From NCBI GenBank assembly GCA_035527255.1, contig DATLAW010000041.1:1-12663 (forward strand): 12,663 nucleotides of DNA, given 5' to 3'. Shown one piece after another: positions 1-6,239 of the stretch. The stretch comes from Thermohalobaculum sp035527255 (GTDB lineage: Bacteria; Pseudomonadota; Alphaproteobacteria; Rhodobacterales; Rhodobacteraceae). Position 1 is the first letter of the stretch; the number at the start of each line of letters is the position of its first letter. The translations under genes were made by a program, and so were the position numbers. Under the pieces are notes generated by a model. It was given only the letters and a program-made list of their open reading frames with translations, ran no database searches and was not told where the DNA came from.

Positions 1-208
1 CGCCATAGATGAAGATTTCCGAGCCGGAAAAATCTGTGGTGATTGAAACATGGGTCTGGCTCAGGCCGGCGAGCACCCTCTCCTCGCCTGCCTCGACTGT
101 AACCGTGGCGACCGCCATCCAATACAGCGTCAGCATCGCCAAGCGCAAATAAACGGCCGACAAGGAACCAAGCCGCCGGAACGCCCGCTGGATCCCGCGC
201 CCGGTCAA
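1..208 (-). CDS. TIGR02186-family protein, N-terminal part (truncated by window edge)
   Basis: This open frame runs from a TTG at 206-208 off the left edge of the window and is too short to stand out as an ORF. The translation begins LTGRGIQRAFRRLGS, passes through a hydrophobic stretch (LAMLTLYWMAVATVTV, about residues 22-37) that looks like a signal peptide or signal anchor, and continues EERVLAGLSQTHVSITTDFSGSEIFIYG. The last stretch resembles the start of TIGR02186 proteins, periplasmic or membrane proteins of unknown function often encoded next to a TauE/SafE sulfite exporter. The TTG overlaps the TGA stop of the upstream exporter (ATTGA). A GGGAGG motif sits 8 bases before it, which supports this start; an ATG at 134-136 is the alternative. 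Translational coupling to the exporter suggests a joint role in sulfite or sulfonate export, an inference from context. The C-terminal part is not visible. Confidence 0.72.
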   Translation of the reverse strand, partial: MTGRGIQRAFRRLGSLSAVYLRLAMLTLYWMAVATVTVEAGEERVLAGLSQTHVSITTDFSGSEIFIYG

Positions 209-1122
209 TGCTTCAACCTCCCGCCCAAAATGAACAATTCGTCCGGCGTGCGCACCAGATCGTAGCCGATTTTGCCACAGACCAGCAGCACCAGCAGCGC
301 CAGCAACACCCGCAACTGTTCGCCCTTCAGTTTCGGCCCGATTCTGACCCCGATCTGCGCTCCGACCACACCGCCCAGCAACAGCAGAACCGCCAGAATG
401 CCGTCCACCGTATGGTTCAGCATCGCATGCATCAGCGTGGTTGCGCCGGTCACGAACATGATCTGGAACAGCGACGTGCCAACGACCACGGTCGTCGCCA
501 TGCCCAACAGATAGATCATCGCCGGGACCATGATGAAGCCGCCGCCAACCCCCATGATCGCCGCCAGCACGCCCACCAGCATGCCAATCATGAATGGCGG
601 GATTGCCGAGATGTATAGATTCGAGGCCCGGAAGCGCATCTTGAATGGCAGCCCGTGCGACCAATGATGCGCACGGCGCGGTTTCGCGCGCGCCCCCGCT
701 TTCGACTTCATCATCGCCCTGACGCTTTCGATGAACATCAGCGCGCCGACGATGCCGAGGAACACGACATAGCAAAGCGACACCATCAACTCGACCTGAC
801 CCAGCGCCCGCAACAACGCGAAGATCTGCACCCCGATCGCCGAGCCGACGAGACCGCCGGCCAGCAACACCCCCCCAATCTTGAAGTCGACCGTCTTGCG
901 CCGCCAATGGGTCAGCACGCCCGAGAATGACGAGGCGACGATCTGGTTTGCCTCGGTCGCCACCGCGACCGCCGGCGGAATTCCAATCAGGATCAGCAGC
1001 GGTGTCATCAGGAAGCCGCCACCGACCCCGAAGATACCGGACAACAAGCCGACGCCGCCACCCAATCCAAGCAACAGGAAGGCATTTACGGAAACTTCGG
1101 CGATCGGCAGATAGATATTCAT
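205..1122 (-). CDS. TauE/SafE family sulfite exporter (copy 1)
   Basis: This is a 305-residue integral membrane protein of the TauE/SafE (formerly DUF81) family, whose members export sulfite, sulfoacetate or related anions across the inner membrane. It shows the internal duplication typical of the family: FGVGGG at about residues 31-36 and MGVGGG at about 190-195, each in a hydrophobic segment followed by a PLL or PAM motif. The halves are joined by a basic loop (about 135-160) that is probably cytoplasmic. The first half holds AVATEANQIVASSFSG (53-68). The length is normal for the family. The ATG has a GGGA about 5 bases upstream. Its TGA overlaps the TTG start of a TIGR02186-type gene, the usual partner of this exporter. 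A tandem paralogue lies 177 bp upstream on the same strand. The substrate is inferred from family and neighbour; sulfite is likely but not shown by the sequence. Confidence 0.9.
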   Translation of the reverse strand: MNIYLPIAEVSVNAFLLLGLGGGVGLLSGIFGVGGGFLMTPLLILIGIPPAVAVATEANQIVASSFSGVLTHWRRKTVDFKIGGVLLAGGLVGSAIGVQIFALLRALGQVELMVSLCYVVFLGIVGALMFIESVRAMMKSKAGARAKPRRAHHWSHGLPFKMRFRASNLYISAIPPFMIGMLVGVLAAIMGVGGGFIMVPAMIYLLGMATTVVVGTSLFQIMFVTGATTLMHAMLNHTVDGILAVLLLLGGVVGAQIGVRIGPKLKGEQLRVLLALLVLLVCGKIGYDLVRTPDELFILGGRLKH

Positions 1123-1299
1123 TGCAGTCCCGTCGCGGCGTGTCCGGGTTTAACGTGCCATCCCCCGAGTTACCAGCGCCACCTCGGCCAGTATCATGGT
1201 GCCAGATGGCATTATTATGTTGCACCAGTGGGACCAGAGAGCAACACACTGACTTCATGCGCCGACATGAATGGTCGCGGTTTCTGACGACCCGCCTGC
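1123..1299 (-). promoter_or_regulatory. Intergenic region upstream of exporter copy 1
   Basis: These 177 bases separate the two tandem exporter genes and probably hold a separate promoter for copy 1. On the minus strand a possible -35 TTGCTC (1244-1239) and -10 CATAAT (1219-1214) are 19 bases apart, a poor but possible sigma-70 spacing. A small inverted repeat, GGTCG with CGACC (1273-1292, 10-base loop), lies 8 bases after the stop of copy 2. It has no T-run, so it is at best a weak terminator. The conserved 32-bp block near the copy 1 start is listed separately. Confidence 0.35.
1173..1204 (-). promoter_or_regulatory. Conserved upstream block and candidate leader ORF, exporter copy 1
   Basis: Read on the minus strand, this block starts TGGCACCATGAT and ends GTGGCGCTGG. 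It matches the block at 2266-2297 at 27 of 32 positions without gaps, while the surrounding intergenic DNA does not visibly align. The block lies in a short frame that could start at ATG 1212 (MPSGTMILAEVALVTRGMAR, 20 codons plus TAA at 1150-1152) or at ATG 1197 (15 codons). No strong Shine-Dalgarno motif precedes either start. The ATG at 1197 is 75 bases from the exporter start. It may be a leader peptide, an operator or an RNA element; the sequence alone does not decide. Confidence 0.4.
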
Positions 1300-2214
1300 T
1301 CACGGGGCATGCCCCGACACCACGATGAACACCTCGCCCGGATCGCGGACCAACCCCTGGCCAATCTGGATGCAAACCACCAACACCAAAATCGCCAGTG
1401 CCACCCGCATCTGCTCGGCCTTCAGGCGTGGCGCGAAATGAGCACCAATTTGGGCGCCGACCACGCCCCCCATCAGCAACATCACCGCCAGAATCGCGTC
1501 GACCGTCTGGCTGGTGATCGAATGCATCAGTGTCGTTGCCGCAGTCACAAACAGGATCTGGAACAGCGAAGTGCCGATCACCACATTGGTCGCCATCCCC
1601 AGCAGATAAATCATCGCGGGGACCATGATGAAGCCACCACCAACCCCCATGATCGCCGAAAGTACACCAACCATCGCCCCGATGATCAGGGGCGGGATTG
1701 CTGAAATGTACAGGTTCGACGCCCGGAACCGCATCTTGAACGGCAAACCATGCACCCAGCCATGGCGCCGTCGCCGCGCTACAGCGCCCCGCCTCGACCT
1801 GCTCATTGCCCGCAACCCCTCGACCAGCATCATCGCCCCGATCGAGCCGAGCATGACCACGTAGCAAATCGAAATCACGAAATCGATCTGACCCAGATCA
1901 CGCAGGACAGCAAAGACCTGCACCCCCACGGCCGATCCTGCCAGCCCACCGGCCAGCAGCACAAAGCCCATTTTGAAATCAACTGTCTTGCGCCGCAAAT
2001 GCACCAGAACGCCCGAGAACGACGCACCCGCAACCTGGTTCGCCCCGGTCGCCACCGCCACTGCCGGCGGGATGCCGATCAGGATCAGCAATGGCGTAAC
2101 CAGGAACCCGCCGCCCACGCCGAACAGGCCGGATACAACCCCGACGCCGCCGCCAAGGGCGATCAGCAAGTAGACGTTAACCGATATCTCGGCGATGGGG
2201 AGGTAGATTTGCAT
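1300..2214 (-). CDS. TauE/SafE family sulfite exporter (copy 2)
   Basis: This 304-residue inner-membrane protein is a tandem paralogue of the gene at 205-1122. Hand alignment gives about 215 identical residues of 305 with one gap, so about 70% identity. It carries the same paired glycine motifs (FGVGGG near residue 31 and MGVGGG near 189) and an even more arginine-rich central loop (SRSRRGAVARRRRHG). It differs in the first-half motif: AVATGANQVAGASFSG replaces AVATEANQIVASSFSG, losing a glutamate. The C-terminal tail is also unrelated (VVSGHAP against LGGRLKH). A GGGA lies about 5 bases before the ATG. It reads away from the YdcH gene across a 206-bp region. An anion-export role follows from the family. 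Whether both copies move the same substrate is unknown; the changed motif leaves room for a shift in specificity. Confidence 0.88.
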   Translation of the reverse strand: MQIYLPIAEISVNVYLLIALGGGVGVVSGLFGVGGGFLVTPLLILIGIPPAVAVATGANQVAGASFSGVLVHLRRKTVDFKMGFVLLAGGLAGSAVGVQVFAVLRDLGQIDFVISICYVVMLGSIGAMMLVEGLRAMSRSRRGAVARRRRHGWVHGLPFKMRFRASNLYISAIPPLIIGAMVGVLSAIMGVGGGFIMVPAMIYLLGMATNVVIGTSLFQILFVTAATTLMHSITSQTVDAILAVMLLMGGVVGAQIGAHFAPRLKAEQMRVALAILVLVVCIQIGQGLVRDPGEVFIVVSGHAP

Positions 2215-2420
2215 GAGGGTCCCACTTGGGTTGGGCCCCGGCTTACTGCGCGGACGCTACAAACTCCAGCGCCACGTCGCCGCGGATCATGGTGCCAACG
2301 CAGGCGGGGTACATGGATAACGCATTCAGTTTGATCCAGCGCAAGGTTTGGCGCTGTGGACGCTATACTTTGACCACCAATAGCCGGAAGGCAATCATTC
2401 CCAGCAAAAGAGGTCTCTGA
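2215..2420. promoter_or_regulatory. Divergent region between exporter copy 2 and the YdcH gene
   Basis: These 206 bases lie between two genes read in opposite directions and must serve both. On the plus strand TATACT (2364-2369) is a fair -10 for the small gene starting at 2421, but no good -35 is seen at the usual distance. On the minus strand TTGCGC and TTATCC, 18 bases apart and ending at 2315, could form a weak promoter for the exporter. The plus-strand gene has AGAGG at 2409-2413, 7 bases before its GTG. All promoter calls here are by eye. Confidence 0.35.
2266..2297 (-). promoter_or_regulatory. Conserved upstream block and candidate leader ORF, exporter copy 2
   Basis: This is the partner of the block at 1173-1204, 27 of 32 bases identical. 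On the minus strand it lies in a short frame that can start at ATG 2314 (MYPACVGTMIRGDVALEFVASAQ, split here as MYPACVGT plus MIRGDVALEFVASAQ; 23 codons) or at ATG 2290 (15 codons), ending at TAA 2243-2245. The shorter version is exactly as long as its counterpart before copy 1. Its ATG is 76 bases from the exporter start, against 75 for copy 1. No Shine-Dalgarno motif is evident. The conserved position and length argue against chance. Confidence 0.4.
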
Positions 2421-2660
2421 GTGTCCCACGTTCCCCATGAACTGCCTGAAGCATTCCCCGACAAGATCGACGTGATGCACGAATTGCGCGCGAGCGACGC
2501 CCATTTCTCCCGCCTCTCGGATCAGTATCATGTGATCAACCGCGAGATCCACCGGGCTGAAACCGACGTCGAACCGATGTCCGATTTTTACCTGGAGGAC
2601 ATGAAGAAACGCAGGCTCGCGCTATTGGACGAGATCGCCGCGATCATCAACCGCGCCTGA
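2421..2660 (+). CDS. YdcH family (DUF465) small protein
   Basis: This is a 79-residue soluble, charged and probably helical protein, beginning with GTG (MSHVPHELPEAFPDKIDVMHELRA in two parts: MSHVPHELPEAF then PDKIDVMHELRA). The middle, AHFSRLSDQYHVINREIHRAE (residues about 27-47, split AHFSRLSDQYH plus VINREIHRAE), and the C-terminal MKKRRLALLDEIAAII match the DUF465/YdcH pattern of a two-helix hairpin ending in a KKRRLxLKDEI-type segment. The length is typical of the family, and its function is not established. The GTG start is supported by AGAGG 7 bases upstream and by the conserved MSHVPHEL start that I recall from alphaproteobacterial members. It is monocistronic and ends 12 bp from the stop of a convergent gene. 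There is no sign that it belongs functionally to either neighbour. Confidence 0.88.
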   Translation: MSHVPHELPEAFPDKIDVMHELRASDAHFSRLSDQYHVINREIHRAETDVEPMSDFYLEDMKKRRLALLDEIAAIINRA

Positions 2661-2672
2661 ACGGCCCGCAAC

Positions 2673-3482
2673 TCATCCGCGCTGACGTCTCTGACGGCGC
2701 AACACATATACCGCCAGAAACGCGACCAGGCCCGCTGCAAGCAGCAATCTCGTTAGTCGCTGGTCGTGCAAGTAGTACGACCACCCCATCGAACTCCGAA
2801 CTTTGGCGAGCTCGTCATCCAGCAGTTTTTCCCAATCGCCGCCATAGTCGCGCCGCGCTGCCAGCAGCACCTCGATCGCCTCCGGCCCGCGCCCCAGCCG
2901 ATTCAGCGCGTCACCCAGATGCGCGGCGGTGGTCTTGAGGATATGGTCATTCACGTCGGCCTCGCGCCTATCCAGAATATATTGCAGCCACGGCACCGCG
3001 CGTTCCGGCGTGCCCTCGAGCAAATACAACTTGGCCAGGTTGTTCACCATCCCGTCCGACATGTCTCCCACCTTGCCGCCGTAGTTCTGCAACGGCCGAT
3101 CATAATCGAGATATCGCCCGACCCCGAATTCATAAAGCTTGCGAATGCGGTCGTAATCTCGACCGACCCAATAGAAATAATTTACCGCCGCGGCTGTGAT
3201 GTCATCATTGCTCCGGAGGAAATCCTCGATCGCCTGGAACAGCGCCTTTGCCTTCTGCTGGTCCGTCAGCGCTTTGTCCTGCCAGACCGACAGGAACACC
3301 TCCATGCTGTCGATGCGGACCTCGACCTCGACATCATCCCACCATGCCGGGCGAGGGCAGCAATCGGGGAAGTCGATGATGTGGGTCGTCGCCCTGGGGT
3401 CGGGCGCCTCAGCACCGGCACTCCCCGCAAACACCCAGATCACTGCGGCCAGTGCAACCACGAATCCCCTGGGACCAACCAT
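2673..3482 (-). CDS. Hypothetical exported protein, TPR-like, with C-terminal membrane anchor
   Basis: I do not recognise this 269-residue protein. The chosen ATG (3480-3482) gives a clear signal peptide, MVGPRGFVVALAAVIWVF then AGSAGA, with likely cleavage before EAPDP; a longer reading from 3569 would put 29 polar residues ahead of it. A CC pair follows (DFPDCCPRPAWWDD, about residues 39-52). The body is helical and resembles tetratricopeptide repeats, for example AKLYLLEGTPERAVPWLQYI and AAHLGDALNRLGRGPEAIEVL (split AAHLGDALNRLG plus RGPEAIEVL). Near the end, LTRLLLAAGLVAFLAVYVL is a membrane segment, followed by a basic tail, RRQRRQRG. The predicted topology is a periplasmic domain anchored by one C-terminal helix. 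It is divergent from the glycosyltransferase operon, so the two may share control, but a joint function is only a guess. No enzyme motif is seen. Confidence 0.75.
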   Translation of the reverse strand: MVGPRGFVVALAAVIWVFAGSAGAEAPDPRATTHIIDFPDCCPRPAWWDDVEVEVRIDSMEVFLSVWQDKALTDQQKAKALFQAIEDFLRSNDDITAAAVNYFYWVGRDYDRIRKLYEFGVGRYLDYDRPLQNYGGKVGDMSDGMVNNLAKLYLLEGTPERAVPWLQYILDRREADVNDHILKTTAAHLGDALNRLGRGPEAIEVLLAARRDYGGDWEKLLDDELAKVRSSMGWSYYLHDQRLTRLLLAAGLVAFLAVYVLRRQRRQRG

Positions 3483-3791
3483 GATCTTCGCGTTTTCCTC
3501 TCGCCTAGCGGTCGTCCCTCGACCAGCATGTGCCAGTTGCGGAATCCTGCCCCAATCATTTGGATGCATCCCGTCGGTTTTCTGGCGCAGTTCTCCTCAG
3601 GCGAGAATACGCTATTCCGGCGGTACTTGGCCACCGCCAACGGAAATGCCGCCAAACCCAAGGCCGTCCTGGGGCTATTTTCGTTCTTGCAACTTAAGCC
3701 GGACTGGCGAAGACTTGATCAGGGCTTGCCGCACGGCTCAATATCATGCACTTCTTCCTACAAGTTCGGCGAGGCTGAGAACGGTGAGAAT
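3483..3791. promoter_or_regulatory. Divergent intergenic region before the glycosyltransferase operon
   Basis: These 309 bases separate the minus-strand exported-protein gene from the plus-strand operon. I see no convincing gene, RNA or large inverted repeat in them. The stretch is less GC-rich than its neighbours around 3680-3790. A weak plus-strand promoter candidate is TTGATC (3715-3720) with TCAATA (3738-3743) 17 bases later, or TATCAT (3742-3747) at 21 bases. The likely translation start of the operon is ATG 3792, preceded by GGTGAGAAT. An open frame continues upstream into the antisense of the exported-protein gene, but its composition looks non-coding. Confidence 0.35.
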
Positions 3792-5015
3792 ATGACGGGC
3801 GCGACCCCGATCCCCGACCGCCCCCGGGACAAGCGTACCCTGCTGTACAGTCACGATACGTTCGGCCTGGGCCATCTTCGTCGCTCGCGTACCATCGCGA
3901 CCGCGCTCATCGAGGCCGATCCGAATTGTTCGGCGCTGATTGTCACCGGCTCGCCAATCGCCGGTCGCTTCGACTTTCCCGAGCGGGTCGATCACGTGCG
4001 TCTTCCCGGCGTGGTCAAACTGGCAGACGGCAGCTACACCTCGTCGAACCTGCCAATGGATATCGACGAGATGGCCAGCCTGCGCGGCGCGATCATCGCC
4101 ACGGTCGAACAGGAATTCCAACCCGATCTGCTGATTGTCGACAAGGAACCCTGGGGTTTCCGTCACGAGCTTGCCCAGACCCTGCAAGCCGCCCGCGACC
4201 GCGGCGCCCGTATCGTGCTCGGCATCCGCGATGTGCTGGACGACGAGGACGCGCTCGCCCGCGAGTGGGGTCGCAAGGGCTCGATCGAGGCGATCGAGAA
4301 ATTCTACGATGAAATCTGGATCTACGGCATTCCGCAGATCTGCCGCCCACTGGCCGGTTTGGGCCTGACGCCGCACATGGAAGCCCAGGCGATTTATACT
4401 GGATATCTGCGCCGCGAAGTGGCGGACTGGCCGGTCGAATACGCCTCCGACCTGCCCGAGCAGCCCTATATACTTGTGACCACCGGCGGCGGCGGCGATG
4501 GTGCAGCGCTGGTCGACTGGGTGCTCCGAGCCTATGAGGTCGATCGCACGCTCACACCTCATGCGCTCATCGTCTACGGTCCCTTCATGAACGCCTCCGA
4601 CCGCCAGGATTTCGATAACCGGGTCGCAGCCTTGGATGGGCGCATCACGGCGCTCAGCTTCCACCCCCGTCTCGAGCGCGTGCTGGCCGAAGCGTCGGGT
4701 GTGGTCGCCATGGGCGGCTACAACACCTTCTGCGAGATCCTGTCGATGGACAAACCGGCAATCATCGCGCCCCGAACCCGGCCCCGCCGCGAACAGGTGA
4801 TCCGGGCCTCAGCGGCCGAGGATCTGGGTTTGGTCCGGATGCTCGCGCCCGAGCGTGATGGCGATGGAGCCGAGGTGATGGCCAGATCGATCCGCGCACT
4901 CGCCGACCAGCCCCGGCCCTCCGAGGTGCGGATTCCCGGGCTTCTGTCAGGCTTGACGACCATCGCCGAGCGGATGACGGCGACCACACCGGTATTCGCC
5001 GCTGCAGGGGAATAG
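3792..5015 (+). CDS. COG4671-like GT-B glycosyltransferase (first operon gene)
   Basis: This 407-residue soluble protein resembles the predicted glycosyltransferases of COG4671, related to MurG/GT28 in fold. The N-terminal domain opens with LLYSHDTFGLGHLRRSRTIA (about 17-36), the GHxxR loop that in GT-B enzymes contacts the acceptor or phosphate. The linker region is followed by a C-terminal nucleotide-sugar domain with ILVTTGGGGDG (about 227-237) and VAMGGYNTFCEIL (about 305-317), where glycine-rich turns and the N-T-x-x-E pattern match donor-binding elements of MurG-like enzymes. PRREQVIRA follows (331-339). There is no signal peptide or membrane helix, so it acts in the cytoplasm. I chose ATG 3792 because the homology-like part begins about 16 residues later and the frame upstream lacks coding character. 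It leads the seven-gene operon and ends 3 bp before the next gene. Donor and acceptor cannot be read from the sequence. Confidence 0.85.
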   Translation: MTGATPIPDRPRDKRTLLYSHDTFGLGHLRRSRTIATALIEADPNCSALIVTGSPIAGRFDFPERVDHVRLPGVVKLADGSYTSSNLPMDIDEMASLRGAIIATVEQEFQPDLLIVDKEPWGFRHELAQTLQAARDRGARIVLGIRDVLDDEDALAREWGRKGSIEAIEKFYDEIWIYGIPQICRPLAGLGLTPHMEAQAIYTGYLRREVADWPVEYASDLPEQPYILVTTGGGGDGAALVDWVLRAYEVDRTLTPHALIVYGPFMNASDRQDFDNRVAALDGRITALSFHPRLERVLAEASGVVAMGGYNTFCEILSMDKPAIIAPRTRPRREQVIRASAAEDLGLVRMLAPERDGDGAEVMARSIRALADQPRPSEVRIPGLLSGLTTIAERMTATTPVFAAAGE

Positions 5016-5018
5016 GCC

Positions 5019-6239
5019 ATGGCAGGGCGGCTCGCGGTGGTGCTCAAGGGCTATCCCCGTCTGTCGGAAACCTTCATCGCCCAGGAGCTTAAAGCGCTGG
5101 AGGCCCGTGGCCACCAGTTCGACATCTGGTCGCTGCGCCACCCCTATGACGACCGCATCCACCCGATCCACGACGAGATCACCGCCGACCGGTATTATCT
5201 GCCCGAATATCTCCTTACCGAGCCGTTGCGGGTGCTGCGTGCAGTTTTCCAGGTGGCAAGATCACGCGAGTTCTGGCGCGCCGCGCGGGTCTGGCTCAGT
5301 GACCTCCGGCGCGATCTCACATTGAACCGCATCCGCCGCTTCGGCCAAGCAGCAGTGCTGGCGGCGGAATTGCCGCCAGAGACCGGTTTTCTCTACGCGC
5401 ATTTTCTCCACACCCCAGGCTCCGTGGCTCGTTACACAGCGCTGATTCGCGGCATCGGCTGGGGGTTTTCGGCGCATGCAAAGGACATCTGGACCATCCC
5501 CGACTGGGAGAAGCGCGAAAAGATCGCTGATTGCCAGTTCGGCGTCACCTGCACAGACACCGGCGCCGAGCATCTGCGCAGCCTCGACCCCAGCGGTGAG
5601 AAAATCTCGTTAGTCTATCACGGGCTCGACCTGTCCCGCTTTCCGCGGCCCCCGGACATTCGCCCGGCGGGCATTCATTTTACCATGCTCTCGGTCGGTC
5701 GACTGGTCGCCAAGAAGGGTTATGGCGACCTGCTCGAAGCGCTCGGACGCCTGCCCAAGGACCTCGACTGGAAGTTCATCCATGTCGGCGGCGGCGACCT
5801 GAAACGCGGCCTCGAGGCCCGTGCCAAACGGCTCGGCATCGACGACCGTATCGAGTGGCGGGGAAAGCGGGCCCAGGACGACGTGATAGCCATGATGCGC
5901 TCGTCCGACCTGTTTGTGTTGCCCTCGATGATCGCCGACGACGGCGACCGCGACGGACTGCCCAACGTGCTGATGGAAGCGGCCAGCCAGAAGCTGCCGA
6001 TCCTGACCACAAACGTCTCGGCGATTCCCGAATTCGTCACCGATGGCGTTCACGGAACCCTGGTCCCGCCCGGTGATCCCAAGGCATTCGCCGCTGCAAT
6101 CGTTGCATTGGCCGCCGACCCGGCCGGTCGCGCCGCCATGGCACAGGCGGCGTTAGAACGTCTGACCGCCAGCTTCGGTATGGACGACGGGATCGCAACG
6201 CTCGACACGCGGCTGCGGGCCGCTCTTGCCCAGGCATGA
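5019..6239 (+). CDS. Glycosyltransferase family 4 protein (WcaL-like)
   Basis: This is a 406-residue GT-B glycosyltransferase of the GT4 type. The N-terminal motif KGYPRLSETFIAQE (10-23) is typical of the colanic-acid WcaL-like branch. HFLHTPGS (128-135) and FSAHAKDIWT (150-159) form the acceptor side. The donor domain shows YHGLDLSRF (200-208), SVGRLVAKKGY (225-235) and DGLPNVLMEA (312-321). In the usual E-x7-E signature the first residue here is aspartate 312 and the second is Glu320. A retaining transfer of a sugar from a nucleotide donor is expected from the family; the sugars are unknown. There is no membrane segment, so it is cytoplasmic or peripheral. The gene starts 3 bp after the first glycosyltransferase stop, with AGGGGA in the end of that gene as ribosome site. 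Its TGA overlaps the ATG of the next gene (ATGA). Confidence 0.9.
   Translation: MAGRLAVVLKGYPRLSETFIAQELKALEARGHQFDIWSLRHPYDDRIHPIHDEITADRYYLPEYLLTEPLRVLRAVFQVARSREFWRAARVWLSDLRRDLTLNRIRRFGQAAVLAAELPPETGFLYAHFLHTPGSVARYTALIRGIGWGFSAHAKDIWTIPDWEKREKIADCQFGVTCTDTGAEHLRSLDPSGEKISLVYHGLDLSRFPRPPDIRPAGIHFTMLSVGRLVAKKGYGDLLEALGRLPKDLDWKFIHVGGGDLKRGLEARAKRLGIDDRIEWRGKRAQDDVIAMMRSSDLFVLPSMIADDGDRDGLPNVLMEAASQKLPILTTNVSAIPEFVTDGVHGTLVPPGDPKAFAAAIVALAADPAGRAAMAQAALERLTASFGMDDGIATLDTRLRAALAQA

Noticed and set aside
208..618. Plus-strand frames opposite exporter copy 1, rich in Gln and His
   Set aside because: The composition is that expected from reading a membrane-protein gene backwards; no ribosome site or motif supports them.
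1173..1204. Sigma-54 promoter suggested by TGGCAC in the conserved upstream block
   Set aside because: The GC at -12 is not at the required spacing in either copy of the block.
1273..1292. Inverted repeat GGTCG/CGACC after exporter copy 2 as a terminator
   Set aside because: A 5-bp stem with a 10-base loop and no T-run is too weak to call.
2163..2552. 129-codon minus-strand frame across the divergent region and the YdcH gene
   Set aside because: It overlaps the start of the exporter gene and the whole conserved part of the YdcH gene, and has no family resemblance.
2766..3791. Long plus-strand open frame extending the first glycosyltransferase upstream by about 340 codons
   Set aside because: It is antisense to the exported-protein gene, rich in residues typical of non-coding frames, and lacks homology-like motifs; the glycosyltransferase domain starts just after ATG 3792.
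3744..4664. 306-codon minus-strand open frame opposite the first glycosyltransferase
   Set aside because: It is the mirror of a high-GC gene with strong third-position bias; the plus strand shows clear family motifs and this frame shows none.
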